Positions 1-9,482 of a DNA stretch of 22,670 bases are shown piece by piece. Position 1 is the stretch's first letter. The number at the start of each line of letters is the position of its first letter. The notes beneath the pieces are model-generated. The model made no database searches and was not told the origin of the DNA. It saw nothing but the letters and a program-made list of their open reading frames with translations. The DNA is from Euprymna scolopes (lineage: Eukaryota; Mollusca; Cephalopoda; Sepiida; Sepiolidae): assembly GCA_024364805.1 (NCBI GenBank), contig CM044488.1:113394706-113417375 (forward strand), read 5' to 3'. Both the position numbers and the translations under genes were made by a program.

Positions 1-540
1 ACTGTAGTTTCATATAACATTTTAATAAACAAAAGATACCCTCAATTTTGATATCATTTTTCAGTTAAGAATAAAAGTAGTGTGAAAAAACATTTCTTAG
101 TTATTTGTTGTTATCAGCAGTTGAGTTGGGTTTTTTTTTTTTCTTAGGCTGTACAGTCGCTTCACTAATTTCGTTTCGCTAAAATTTGCATTCTCTTCCA
201 CTTTTACCATCCGTTCATGTCCGCCATCTTGCAGACTAATAAAGTAAACATTGCCTAAGTGTAGTTAAACAACTGTTGATTCATACATATTTCATTAAGA
301 CAGATTTCTTTTGTGTCTATTTGACCTGTTGATCATCCTTTTCAGAATTTTAACAAACTTACATAAGTCAGATTGTATCAAGTAACCTTTCAGATTTCAT
401 CTCGAAAAGATGATTGAATCATATAACCCATGTATTATGTGGTTTCATTTTCTGTATGCTCGTCTAAGGCTTGTATGTGTTTGTGGAAATATATTCTAGA
501 ATTTACATCTTTAAAAGTCGCATGATATATATAGTAGTAT
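1..540. other. AT-rich, no gene seen
   Basis: No exon-like open frame between usable splice sites was found. A T-run followed by TTAG near 131-148 resembles an acceptor, but no convincing donor follows it. This is probably intron or intergenic DNA. Confidence 0.5.
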
Positions 541-763
541 AAAAATAGTTCTTACAAGTAGAAACGTCCATGTTTCATTTCCAAAAGAAATTATCAGGCT
601 TAATGAACATTTCTATGTAGCTTACTTGCTATAAATATATTTTCATACCTTTACTAAGCTGAACTCACTTATTGAATACTATTGAAGTAAATACTGAAAA
701 TATATACACACAATATAGTATCTGATAATATTATGTGTATATACATGAAATAGTAATAAAATT

Positions 764-822
<59 letters not shown>
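541..822 (-). repeat. (TA)n-linked repeat, copy 1
   Basis: Read on the minus strand, this segment runs (TA)n, then about 100 bp of AT-rich sequence, then TTTTCAGTATTTACTTCAAT. It continues with a block close to ATGAAAATATATTTATAGCA and a worn version of the palindromic core seen at 1739-1885. The same order of blocks occurs on the plus strand at 1561-1885. I therefore call both copies of one interspersed repeat of unknown family. It has no coding capacity and could be a MITE or the tail of a larger element. Confidence 0.55.
772..822. repeat. (TA)n microsatellite
   Basis: About 51 bp of uninterrupted TA repeat, preceded by a short GTGTGTG run. It belongs to the flanking repeat copy, because the other copy carries a (TA)n at the equivalent place. 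Confidence 0.95.
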
Positions 823-825
<3 letters not shown>

Positions 826-1559
826 TAAATAGTTAATAAAACATGTTAAAAAAACACTTTGAAAAAGAGTTAAAAACATATTTAATCTGGAAAGAAAACA
901 CTTAATAAGTAGATAATCCTTACTCCGCGGAGTTTCGAAGAAATACTTTCCTTCTCATCAGAGGGTAGGAATTAGCAAAATGCGGGATCGGATTTTGCAT
1001 ACAAAAGATTATACAAATATTATAAGCTCTATCTCCTATTTGGTTTTATCGAGCTTTTACATCTGGTTGAGATTACTTTATAAATATTAATTCTTTAATA
1101 TTTATAATATACTTTAGTTTTACCATCTTGAATCATTTTGGTAAATTTAATTGTAATTTTTATTTTTTATTTTATATATACATATATATATATCTAGTAA
1201 CATAAAAACCAATCCACAAATTAGCCAGGAAATGTTAATATATGAGAAATAAGTAAAGGGAAATAACTAAGCAAAAGATATATTCAGAAAAGTAAATTAG
1301 TGACCTCCCCTGGATTAAATAACTAGCATATATACAAGAAAATGGAATGTTTACTCATAGACAGATAAACAAATACATTCCAAAGGTATTGTAATATTAA
1401 TACAGAGTAATTTAAATTAATAATAATATACTATAAGGAATAAAAAGAGAAAATAAATTTCAGGACATAAATTAAACAAGATGGAGGAAACGAATTATTA
1501 TAAATACGAAAGTATGGCTGTTTCAGTGTTGACGGACAAACAAGTGGAAAAGCGTAATA

Positions 1560-1560
<1 letters not shown>
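823..1560. other. Spacer between inverted repeat copies
   Basis: AT-rich DNA with no supported gene. A 12-bp perfect palindrome, ACTCCGCGGAGT at 922-933, sits in a short GC-richer patch (about 920-1000). That patch might belong to an undescribed interspersed repeat, but I cannot assign it. Confidence 0.4.

Positions 1561-1636
<76 letters not shown>
1561..1636. repeat. (TA)n microsatellite
   Basis: About 76 bp of pure TA repeat. It forms the outer edge of repeat copy 2, mirroring the TA array at 772-822. Confidence 0.95.
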
Positions 1637-1641
<5 letters not shown>

Positions 1642-1885
1642 TTTAATCACATGAATTAATATATGAAGATATAATTTTATGCGTAAATTTTTCAGTATTT
1701 ACTTCAACAGTGCTCAATGCATAGGTAGAGCTAGGTAGTAAGTTATGAAAATATATATAGCAATTAAGAACATTCCGCATTTCATTCTCGTGAGAATTTG
1801 TCAGGCTTACAAATGACGAATTCTCATGAGAATGAAACCTGGAATATTCCGTGTAGCTTAATTGGCATATATATTTTTATAACTT
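1637..1885 (+). repeat. (TA)n-linked repeat, copy 2
   Basis: This is the plus-strand copy of the repeat at 541-822. It contains the shared block TTTTTCAGTATTTACTTCAA (about 1690-1709), then the block leading into a palindromic core. With copy 1 it forms an inverted pair about 1.3 kb across, which could pair in a transcript. Confidence 0.55.
1739..1885. repeat. Palindromic MITE-like element
   Basis: About 147 bp form one imperfect inverted repeat. The left arm begins TAAGTTATGAAAATATATAT and the right arm ends with its near reverse complement at 1885. Near the centre lie two perfect 14-bp palindromes, ATTCTCGTGAGAAT (1784-1797) and ATTCTCATGAGAAT (1820-1833). The structure would fold into a long hairpin. 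No coding sequence is present. It could be a foldback MITE or the hairpin core of a larger repeat. Confidence 0.6.
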
Positions 1886-2107
1886 ATATGGTAAATACAG
1901 TTGTTCTAAGAGTCATGTTATTTTCTTGAGCCTACTTTATTTCTTAAGATACTTCTTGAATGCATGATCAACAGATCAAATAAAATTAAATCAAATCGAT
2001 ACACAATGATACACACATAATTAAACTGAATGTTTCTCTTGCCAATTTCTTCCGAAGCATTTAAATCTGATTTGCTAATTGCATTATTCTCCGCTTCAAA
2101 CTTTCAG

Positions 2108-2215
2108 CATCACTTTTCGACCGACATTACTTGACCGTCCAGTTGCCTGTAGCTGACTATAGACACAGGCGGTCGTTCTCATCATTGTTTGCTGTCAAGC
2201 CTGACCAGGTCCCTG
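2108..2215 (+). CDS. Candidate coding exon, phase 1-1, unknown protein
   Basis: This is a 108-nt segment with noticeably higher GC than its surroundings. It is preceded by a pyrimidine-rich acceptor ending CTTTCAG, with a plausible branch site GCTAAT about 30 nt upstream, and followed by the strong donor CTG|GTAAGTAT. One frame is open throughout: two bases finish a codon, 35 codons follow and one base is left over, so the flanking introns are both phase 1. The peptide starts SLFDRHYLTVQLP, has a basic patch YRHRRS followed by FSSLF, and ends KPDQVP. I recognise no domain. Its phase matches the candidate at 9198 and the exon at 21995, so all three could be joined in frame. It could instead be a chance open segment or a non-coding exon. 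Confidence 0.5.
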
Positions 2216-2984
2216 GTAAGTATCGAATACATCTCCTCACTTCATTTGCATCGACTCAATAGTTTTATTTTTTTAAATTTTATTTTATTTTTATCTAATT
2301 TTATTATGTAAATGTCCTTATTTTATTATTTAGGCACATGCAAGAATCTTTGTTGTTTGTTTGTTTTTTTTTTTTTATATTAATTTATATCTTTATAGCC
2401 ATTACTCCTCAGCTATGTTTTAATGTCTCAACCATGGTTCAAAACTAAAAAAAAAAAAAATCAGCACAAATTTACAAAAAGACACTAACATTTCAGAACA
2501 ACATAAAAGTTTTCCTGATTTAATAACCGGTTAGTATTTTCAATCTGTATATTTTTGTGAATGTTTCTATGTATTTTAATACTAATTATGTTATCTTTTA
2601 AATATCAAGTCTCTTGTCTCGGTTGAAAAAAAAAAAAGAAAAACATTACCACTGCATGGCTCATTATCACCATAAACAGAGCTTTTTCTAATTAATAATT
2701 TTTTGTATTTAATTCATGGTATTGCTCTTCTGTCATGGTGAACACCCTGCAACATTTATTTATTTTTTATTTACTGTATATGTTTTCCCATTCATTGACT
2801 TTTGATTTGTATTGTTTGTTGAACATGTTTAAAACTTATTTTGTTTGATCTTGTTTTACCCATTTTCTTTTGAATTTTGTTTTCATATTTTTCTGCCTCT
2901 TTGGACATATCTTGTTTTAAACAATCTCATTTCAACTTTGAATAACAAAAATGTATAATATTTTTTTTTAATGTACACATACAT
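2216..2984 (+). other. Putative intron, nothing else seen
   Basis: Very AT-rich, with several A or T homopolymer runs. No gene or recognisable repeat was found before the LINE fragment that follows. Confidence 0.5.
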
Positions 2985-3255
2985 ACATAGTGAGGATTGA
3001 AAACATGCATGGCATGGGGAGAAATATGAGAATTATATGATGGATGCATAATTTGAGTCTTAAAGACAGGCTTAGATCTAATGACCATAGAGGAAGATTA
3101 AATTTCGATAGTATAGCGAAATATGTGCAGACTTTGTTGGTATGGTCATATTGAAGAATGGCTGAGAGTTCTTGGGTTAGTAGATGTAAAACAGTTAGGA
3201 AAGCAAAATCAGTTGTGAGGAGAAGGTCATAAACTAATAATGTCTGAATAGTAGA
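2985..3255 (+). mobile_element. LINE fragment, reverse transcriptase C-terminus
   Basis: The plus-strand translation matches the C-terminal module of many invertebrate non-LTR reverse transcriptases. A segment like (M)RWM...SLKDRLRS is followed by GRLNFDSIAKYV, a worn equivalent of the GRLRWFGHVERM motif, then MAESSWVSRCKTV and a basic stretch. In-frame stops interrupt it. No endonuclease or catalytic reverse-transcriptase palm is present, so this is a heavily truncated, dead copy. Clade assignment (RTE-like or another) cannot be made from so short a piece. Confidence 0.7.
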
Positions 3256-4344
3256 ATTCTCTCCAAAAAACTTCAAAATACCCAAAACATTTCATACTAA
3301 ATGCAGAAAGGCAGACACACTGTATCTTTAATAACATAGGGATTAAATTTACCAACCTTACTTCTCCCATATCGATCATCCTACTTATTAATACATATTA
3401 CAGCAATCAAATTCAAATGTAATTTCAGAACTTTATGCACAATTAAAAATGTATTCAGCAAATTTGAAAATACTAGCACTTTTCTAATCATACAAGTCAA
3501 CCTTTATACAATCCCTTATAATGCATCTGTGAAATTGTTCAAACAAGAATTTATAAGCATAATAAAGATATAAAAGTTGGTGACACTACCAGTGCATTAG
3601 TCACACGCATGTTAACTTTAAACCACAAATTTAATACACAAAAATCTTTAATAATCAAACTTGCACGTGAAACGAAACTATAATGACACTAAAACTAGTT
3701 TATATTCTATTTAATTTCAATAAATTTATTAGTTTATTATGATCAAAATATAAATTATAACATTTAGAAATTTTGATTCTTTGTTTATAAGCAAGGAAAT
3801 AAATTAATAAAGTAAATTATTAGATTTCTAACACTTTTTTGCATCAACTTATGACTTAAACAATATTGTAATATTAATATCTTTAAAAGTATCATATTTA
3901 CACAGATTGAATTTAATTGTAGTTTTTGTTCTTCTAAAACACATAGAAATATCATTATTTTATTTGGTACTTATGAAAAAATATGTATGAAAATACAGTT
4001 TTAGTTGTATTAGTCAATGTGCATTGAAATAGTTTTTAGGATAATTACATATAATTTATATATGATGAAAATTTTGGAAAAAATATTCCAATTTGATGGA
4101 AAATGGAAAAAATCAAGATTACTTATATTCTTCAATGTTTCATCTTAATTTCAAGACTTCCTCACAATGATCTTTGTGAAGAAATTGTATTTTATTTTTT
4201 TAAATTAATCATTCCAAGTAAATTTTGATAAAGGTGAAACATAGATGAATATATAATTTTTTTTCTTTTTTCATTCACATTTTGAGCTTTTTATACATTT
4301 AAACTGTGATTGCTATTTTATTTATTTTTATTCATACTTTGACT
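3256..4344. other. AT-rich intron-like DNA
   Basis: No gene, clear repeat or convincing splice-site pair was seen. The first 100-200 bases may still belong to the LINE tail. Confidence 0.45.
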
Positions 4345-4803
4345 ACTAGATTTACCCAGAATTGTCCGGGTATCAAATATGTTAAATATATCACCTGAAT
4401 GTGGCTATTTCAATTCAAATGTAACTTTCAAAAATAGTTATGATTTTAAACAATTTTATTCAATTAATATGATGACCAAATGATACCATAAGTAAATCAG
4501 TTAAAATTATTCACAAAAAATAGAAAATAAAAAAATAGCATGTCACAAACGTTTTCGAAATATATTGTTTAAAACTGTCTATTTTGTTATTAAAAGAAAA
4601 ACAAAAGAAAAACTTAAAAGTATTTATAGGATTTAAATTTTAACATTTTATAGGATGTCCTATCGATTTTAATGAAATTCATTGCATTATTTTTTCTTAC
4701 AAAATTAAGGGAAAACTAAAATAGGAAGAGAAGGGGGAGGGTGTCACTGAGTGAAATAAAATTGAAAGTAAAATGATTTTCGAGTAACGCCAGGTAGATC
4801 CAT
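4345..4803. mobile_element. Possible MITE with worn inverted ends
   Basis: The left end (ACTAGATTTACCCAGAATT) and the reverse complement of the right end (GGATCTACCTGGCGTTACTC) share a pattern of roughly GATYTACCYRG. That suggests terminal inverted repeats about 460 bp apart. The inner sequence is AT-rich and non-coding. Identity between the ends is only moderate and no target-site duplication is obvious, so this is tentative. Confidence 0.25.
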
Positions 4804-6787
4804 TTAATAACTAATAAAAATTCGGAAAAGTATAAATTTATTTTGAGTCAGATAGTATAACTAATGTCCTATTAATTGTTTTACAAAAGTAAAATATTTG
4901 TTTAAAAAATGTTTAAAAAAATTCAATGATCATAAATTTTAATAATAAAACAACAAAAAAAACAATTATTATTAGGCATCCCAAACCAAATTTTTTTGTT
5001 CATAATATCTAATCGAAACGTTCAATGTGGCTACAAAGATCTTTGCAAAACATAAATAATGATACCTTTTTTTTTTTTTTCAAAGCACAATTAGCCACTG
5101 ATTTACTACTGCTCAAAGTTTGTTGGAAATTCATTAAATGCCTAACATTTCTATTTACAAAACACTCATAATAATAATAATAATAGTAACTTCATAAATC
5201 ATTTAATTACTAAATCATAGATCACGATTTCAATTATTATCTTGATGAAATAAAGATTAAGTATTTATCTAATATTCCTCCAAGATAAAATTTCTTTAAT
5301 TGTTTTTATTTTTGTCTTAGCTCACATATATCGACGAAAATTTTTTAATTAACTTTCAATAAATTATGAAATGTTCACATTTTGTTTATTTCGTTCTTTA
5401 CATGTTTACATTAATAGTGATTTATAAACTTTTGTTTTAAAATATTTTTTTTTTAAATATACTTATTGAAAACATTTATCTCTTATCAAAAATAAAGAAA
5501 AATATCTATTACATCCTTGGAATAAATGTCTTTGTATTTTTACATATATTAATAGTTTGGTGTTTTTAAAATATATATTTGAAACAATTTAATAATCTAT
5601 AGAACTACTTTTCCTTTATTTTGAAACCCACTAATAATAATATTTTAGAGTTCTCTGCTTTTTACTAACAAAACAACAGTTTATTTGCATCTTGTTTTGT
5701 GTGAAATTTTGATTTATTTTACAAGTAATCCTGAATTAGTCACTCAACTGTTGACACTAATCTGGATTTGTATGCACCAGAGAATTTGTTTGATTTTTTT
5801 TGTTTAAAAAAAAATGATTGTTTTCTGTTAGAAATGAAATAATTCACGGCAATTTATTTCACCTTCTGCAAGTTAAAAATGTATCTATGAAAAGTAAAAT
5901 GAAACAAAAAAACTTTATAGTATGGGTGGGGAGTGGGGCCGTGTGGCTCTTAACTCTTACATAATCAAATTGATAAAAAATTGAATGAAATTAAAAGAAA
6001 AATGAAAAAAATACATACTTAAAACTTTCTTTGGTTTTCACTTTCAATTTTTATCTCCTTTTAAGAGTGAAGTGTTTTAAAGTAATTTTAACCAATTCAA
6101 ATAACAAAATCTCCTTTTTAATTTCTAATTTGAAATAGCAAATTAAGTGAAAACATGGAAGACAACTCAGTTTTTTATATGGAATAGACTAAACCGTTAA
6201 AACCGCATGATTTGATAATTAATTATTTTTTCATTCAATTGTTTTTCATAATTTGGGAAATTTTTACTAATTTTAACATTACATAATAGTGTTTTACTAA
6301 AAATACAAAAAAAAAAAAAATTTTTTAATCCAATTATAATGCACAAACATCGACATTTTTACCAAAATTATTGATATTTTACAAATAATTGTTTTTCATT
6401 ACCATAATTAAAAAAAATTAAAAACCTGAAGACGACAATTAAATAATCACATTATGTATTCATAAAAAACGTTAAATACTTTAAAATATTGAAGAAGAAT
6501 TAAGAGTGTGTCTCTCTTACATTTTCCCCATATTGCAACAGTAGTTAAGTACAACTGTCTTACTAATATTCATCATTATAGTTCTATACCAGATATTGAA
6601 TACAGGATCCGTTGATTTATCTGAATAAAAATTCTCATTATATAATTTTTTTTTTCTTTATTGCAAAAGACTTTATGAGTAGAAAGCCTTATTTTTTGTA
6701 ATAGGTGTACCACGAAAATTAAAAACAACTTCATAGTGTGCAGTCATGAATTATTTTTGTGGTATTTTTGTTTTTTAGCCAAGCATG
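4804..6787. other. AT-rich intron-like DNA
   Basis: About 2 kb with very low GC. Short open frames here have the Lys/Ile/Phe/Asn composition expected from AT-rich non-coding DNA. Homopolymer runs and a short (ATA)n near 5169-5185 are the only features. A G-rich patch near 5924-5950 has no assignable role. Confidence 0.5.

Positions 6788-6825
<38 letters not shown>
6788..6825. repeat. (ATT)n microsatellite
   Basis: About 12 copies of the trinucleotide ATT. Confidence 0.9.
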
Positions 6826-7354
6826 GTTTACAGATTTAGTATTGATTGAATTATTTTCAGATATAAATAAATGATTGAGTATTTAATGATAATTTTCTTA
6901 TTGCAGTATTTCATTTTGATGTAAAATAATTCTTTGATATGAATTATTTTGATCATTATTATTATTTTAAAAATATTAAAAACTATTATTCTTTGCAGCT
7001 CAATATACTTCAATTTCTTTTTCTTTCTACAGGAGGAAAAATTATTCAATTTCTAATCTCACTGTTTTATGTATATTAAGCATTCATTGGAGGATGAAAG
7101 AAACTTATAAGACTTGTAGTTCAACATTTTAAAATATTAAAACATTGCGATAAAAATTAGTTTGATAATTTTCAAGACTTAATGTCCAATTGTTTTTATC
7201 AGCATATTGTATAGCAACAAGTGACTTTTAAAATCACAAACCTTAAATAAGATTACATTTATTCATAACAAAAAGCTGAGTAAAATGAAATTAAGTTGAA
7301 TGTTCAGTCATATCAGCATTTGTAGAAATTTTTTATATTAATAGAAAAAGAATA

Positions 7355-7780
7355 AGCATGGTACCTTTCAATACAAGAATCATATACATTGATCTTAGAC
7401 TTTCTATAAATGGAAGAACCAAAGAAAAATAGCAATAATATTGGGATGAATGTCAAAGTAATAATTTACACCAGATTTGGTCAACTATTGATGAGTGGCA
7501 AAGAGGAAAATAGACTGTAATAGCTAGATTCTACATAGGACATACACGTAGTACTTACAAGCATTTATTGGTTTGGTGAAGAGTCTCCAATGTGTATACC
7601 ATGTTAAAGCTCTTATACAGTCAAACAGATACTAATAGACTGTCAGGATCTGAAATAGAGTCAAAGGAAGTACTACAACTCGAAAATTCTAACAGATCCG
7701 TTTAAAGACACAAATCTGACCAAAATATCAGACTTTATAAAAGAAGTTAGACTTCCCCAAAAGAATTTAATATCAAATTT
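7355..7780 (+). mobile_element. LINE fragment, RNase H / C-terminal region
   Basis: The plus-strand translation resembles the end of the RNase H domain and the C-terminal tail of I/Jockey-group LINE polyproteins. The segments, in order, are YWDECQSNNLHQIWSTIDEW, TVIARFYIGHTRSTYKHLL (family form: TVIARLRIGHTRLTHGYLL) and ILTDPFKDTNLTKISDFIKE. They lie in different frames and are broken by stops, so the copy is dead and 5'-truncated. The zinc-knuckle-like CxxC that usually follows the GHT motif has decayed. An AT-rich tail with a T-run follows. Confidence 0.75.
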
Positions 7781-8163
7781 TTTAAATCTATTTTTTTTTT
7801 CCAGAAAAAAATTATTTCCATTTGACAACTTTATTTGACATTAAATAAGCCATAGATGGTTGATATGCCGTAAATCAAACTAAACTTTTGAAAATTACAT
7901 TTTAATTAATTACATGATTTTTATTTATTTTTATTTTTTTACTGCTTGATTTTAGTTTATCAGATTGATACCATTGGTCAATTGACTCAAAATTGTAAGA
8001 GAACAGCATGAAAATAAATCCAGTTTACTTCTAATTTGAGAGCTCCATAAAGGGATAAGTAAATCCCAGATTTATTTTTACATGATTTTTTTTAATCAAT
8101 ACAACAGTGGCCTTGCTTCTATTAAACCAAAGTATGGTTCTGTTGAATTTTTAAAGGTCCAAA

Positions 8164-8400
8164 CTCCCAGGCTTTGCGAAGGGATTAGTTTATTGCTCAT
8201 CATCTGAGGCGCTCCTACAAGAGGAAACTAACAGGGTCGCTCAAACATTTTTTAGAAGACAAATATATGGCACAGTCACATTGATGAACCTGTTCTTGCC
8301 AGATCATTAAGGTTAAGCAATGGTGATCCTGGCCAGCACCAGATGGGTGACCATTTGGGAAGGCTAGTTGCTGTATGTACTGTGCTGAGTCGTAGAAATT
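8164..8400 (+). mobile_element. 5S rRNA-derived SINE-like repeat
   Basis: This GC-richer island begins with a segment of unknown origin (about 8164-8262) and contains a 5S rRNA-like module (8264-8378). A non-5S stretch follows. A 5S-like promoter head fused to unrelated sequence is the architecture of SINE3-type elements. I cannot name the family. An isolated 5S pseudogene with unrelated neighbours is the alternative. Confidence 0.5.
8264..8378 (+). pseudogene. 5S rRNA-like segment
   Basis: The sequence can be followed along eukaryotic 5S rRNA from about the TGAAC motif to near the 3' end. GGTTAAGCAATGGTGATCCT aligns with the A-box region AAGCTAAGCAGGGTCGGGCC. CCAGATGGGTGACCATTTGG aligns with the C-box region TTGGATGGGAGACCGCCTGG. 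GTTGCTGTATG aligns with the end GGTGCTGTAGG. Many substitutions are present, so a working 5S rRNA is unlikely. It is more likely a polymerase III promoter relic in a SINE. Confidence 0.65.
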
Positions 8401-8511
8401 TTCAGGTTGGTATCTGGGGGCGCGTTTAACTTACTGGAGGAGATGCACCCCCGAATCAAGATGGAAAGCCACGGGAAACTACCGTCTTTATTTGCCTTCC
8501 TGAAATTACCA

Positions 8512-8537
8512 TGGCTTACAATTTTGAGAGCCATGGT
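8512..8537. repeat. Short perfect-arm hairpin
   Basis: CCATGGCT and AGCCATGG form 8-bp inverted arms with a short AT-rich loop, immediately before the 30-bp tandem array. The role is unknown. Confidence 0.5.
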
Positions 8538-8541
8538 TGCT

Positions 8542-8640
8542 GATGCTGTTAAAAACAGCAGAGCCACTGTTGATGCTGTTAAAAACAGCAGAGCCACTGC
8601 TGATGCTGTTAAAAACAGCAGAGCCACTGCTGATGCTGTA
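8542..8640 (+). repeat. 30-bp tandem repeat, about 3.3 copies
   Basis: The unit begins GATGCTGTTAAAAACAGCAG and is completed by AGCCACTGCT. Copies start at 8542, 8572 and 8602, with a partial copy at 8632, and are nearly identical. Each unit holds a small inverted repeat, GCTGTT-AAA-AACAGC. As 30 is divisible by three, the array is open in more than one frame and would give a decapeptide repeat (DAVKNSRATA on the plus strand). That openness probably reflects period and composition and not a gene. Confidence 0.9.
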
Positions 8641-9050
8641 CTTCTAGTGCACTGGCTTTTCAAAACCTCACCTGGCTTTATATCTAACCTCTCAGAGTTA
8701 AATACTCTGACATAATTCCACAGTTGATATCATAGAACCTATTGATTTTGTTGCAGTGATGGTGGGTGTTGTAGGATGTAGCAACACAGACTGTATGCTT
8801 GATAAGCCATATTCGAGCTAATATTCTTTTAAATTCTCATCATATCAATCATTTTCACTCTCAATAAATTGGCATCTTATCCTGTTTTATATTGCAAAAG
8901 ATTTTTTTAATTTTTCAAATCCTTTTGTTTTGTCTTTATTTTTCTTTCACTTTTTTCTTCTTTTAATTTCGTTTTTTTTTTTTCATTTTATTTTTTTCAA
9001 TTTCATTTCTTATTTCATATTTACTTTTCTTATCCTGTTTTCGTCTTCAG

Positions 9051-9175
9051 TGGTCAATGTGCTTTTCTCTAAATGGAAAAGCAATAGAAAGAAGAACGAC
9101 AAAGACTTTAAACCTTACTCCTACCTCCCAAGTACAACAAGTTACATGACAGTTCGGTTCTGTCAACCTCCTTAA
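9051..9175 (+). CDS. Possible alternative terminal exon
   Basis: A strong acceptor (a long pyrimidine tract ending CGTCTTCAG) opens a frame with two bases finishing a codon. Forty codons and a TAA follow. The peptide begins VNVLFSKWKSNRKKN, a hydrophobic-to-basic start like the inner edge of a membrane segment. It ends YSYLPSTTSYMTVRFCQPP. The entry phase equals that of the other candidate exons, so splicing from 2215 would keep the frame and end the protein here. No family is recognised. A chance open frame behind a good acceptor is quite possible, and its stop lies only 22 nt before the acceptor of the exon at 9198. Confidence 0.25.
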
Positions 9176-9197
9176 CTTACCTACTTTCTTTTCTTAG

Positions 9198-9284
9198 TGA
9201 CTGGTCTTCTGCGAACTAGTGTACTGACCGGGTCAGCTAGCGCTCCTGACCTAGTGACTGCCTACAGAGTGCAAAACGAAGAGG
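9198..9284 (+). CDS. Candidate coding exon, phase 1-1, unknown protein
   Basis: This is an 87-nt, GC-richer segment. The acceptor is CTTTCTTTTCTTAG, with branch-like CTTAAC about 23 nt upstream, and the donor is AGG|GTAGGT. One frame is open: two bases, 28 codons and one leftover base, giving phase-1 introns on both sides. The peptide reads TGLLRTSVLTGSASAPDLV and ends TAYRVQNEE. The Ser/Thr/Ala-rich start looks like a linker. Joined to the candidate at 2108 and the exon at 21995 it keeps one frame, with a Val codon and a Gly codon formed at the two junctions. The protein is unrecognised. The small size makes chance a real alternative. Confidence 0.45.
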
Positions 9285-9482
9285 GTAGGTGTAAATTTGG
9301 TATGAGTGCCTGTTCATGATTTGGCCAGTGAGTGCCACCAGAGTTTGTGGTCAACTGGTTGGGCTGGACAGTAGCTCTGCATTTGCTGCTGCTGCTAACA
9401 TTGATGTTGTGGAGTTTTTTCTGTCCATCGTCCATCCACATGCTTGTCATTTCAAACTCGGCTCAATATTTCTGTACCGACT
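9285..9482. other. GC-richer segment of unknown nature
   Basis: This stretch stays clearly less AT-rich than typical intron here. It contains a short GCT run near 9386 and a 62-codon minus-strand open frame that resembles no family I know. It may be a decayed repeat, a regulatory element or untranslated exon sequence. Confidence 0.35.

Noticed and set aside
679-879. Minus-strand 66-codon open frame across (TA)n
   Set aside because: The peptide is an Ile-Tyr run from the microsatellite and has no gene-like context.
922-933. 12-bp palindrome ACTCCGCGGAGT
   Set aside because: A few palindromes of this length are expected by chance in the window, and nothing around it suggests a function.
6828-7049. 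Lys/Ile-rich minus-strand open frame of 73 codons
   Set aside because: Its composition is what AT-rich non-coding DNA gives. No splice sites or recognisable motif support it.
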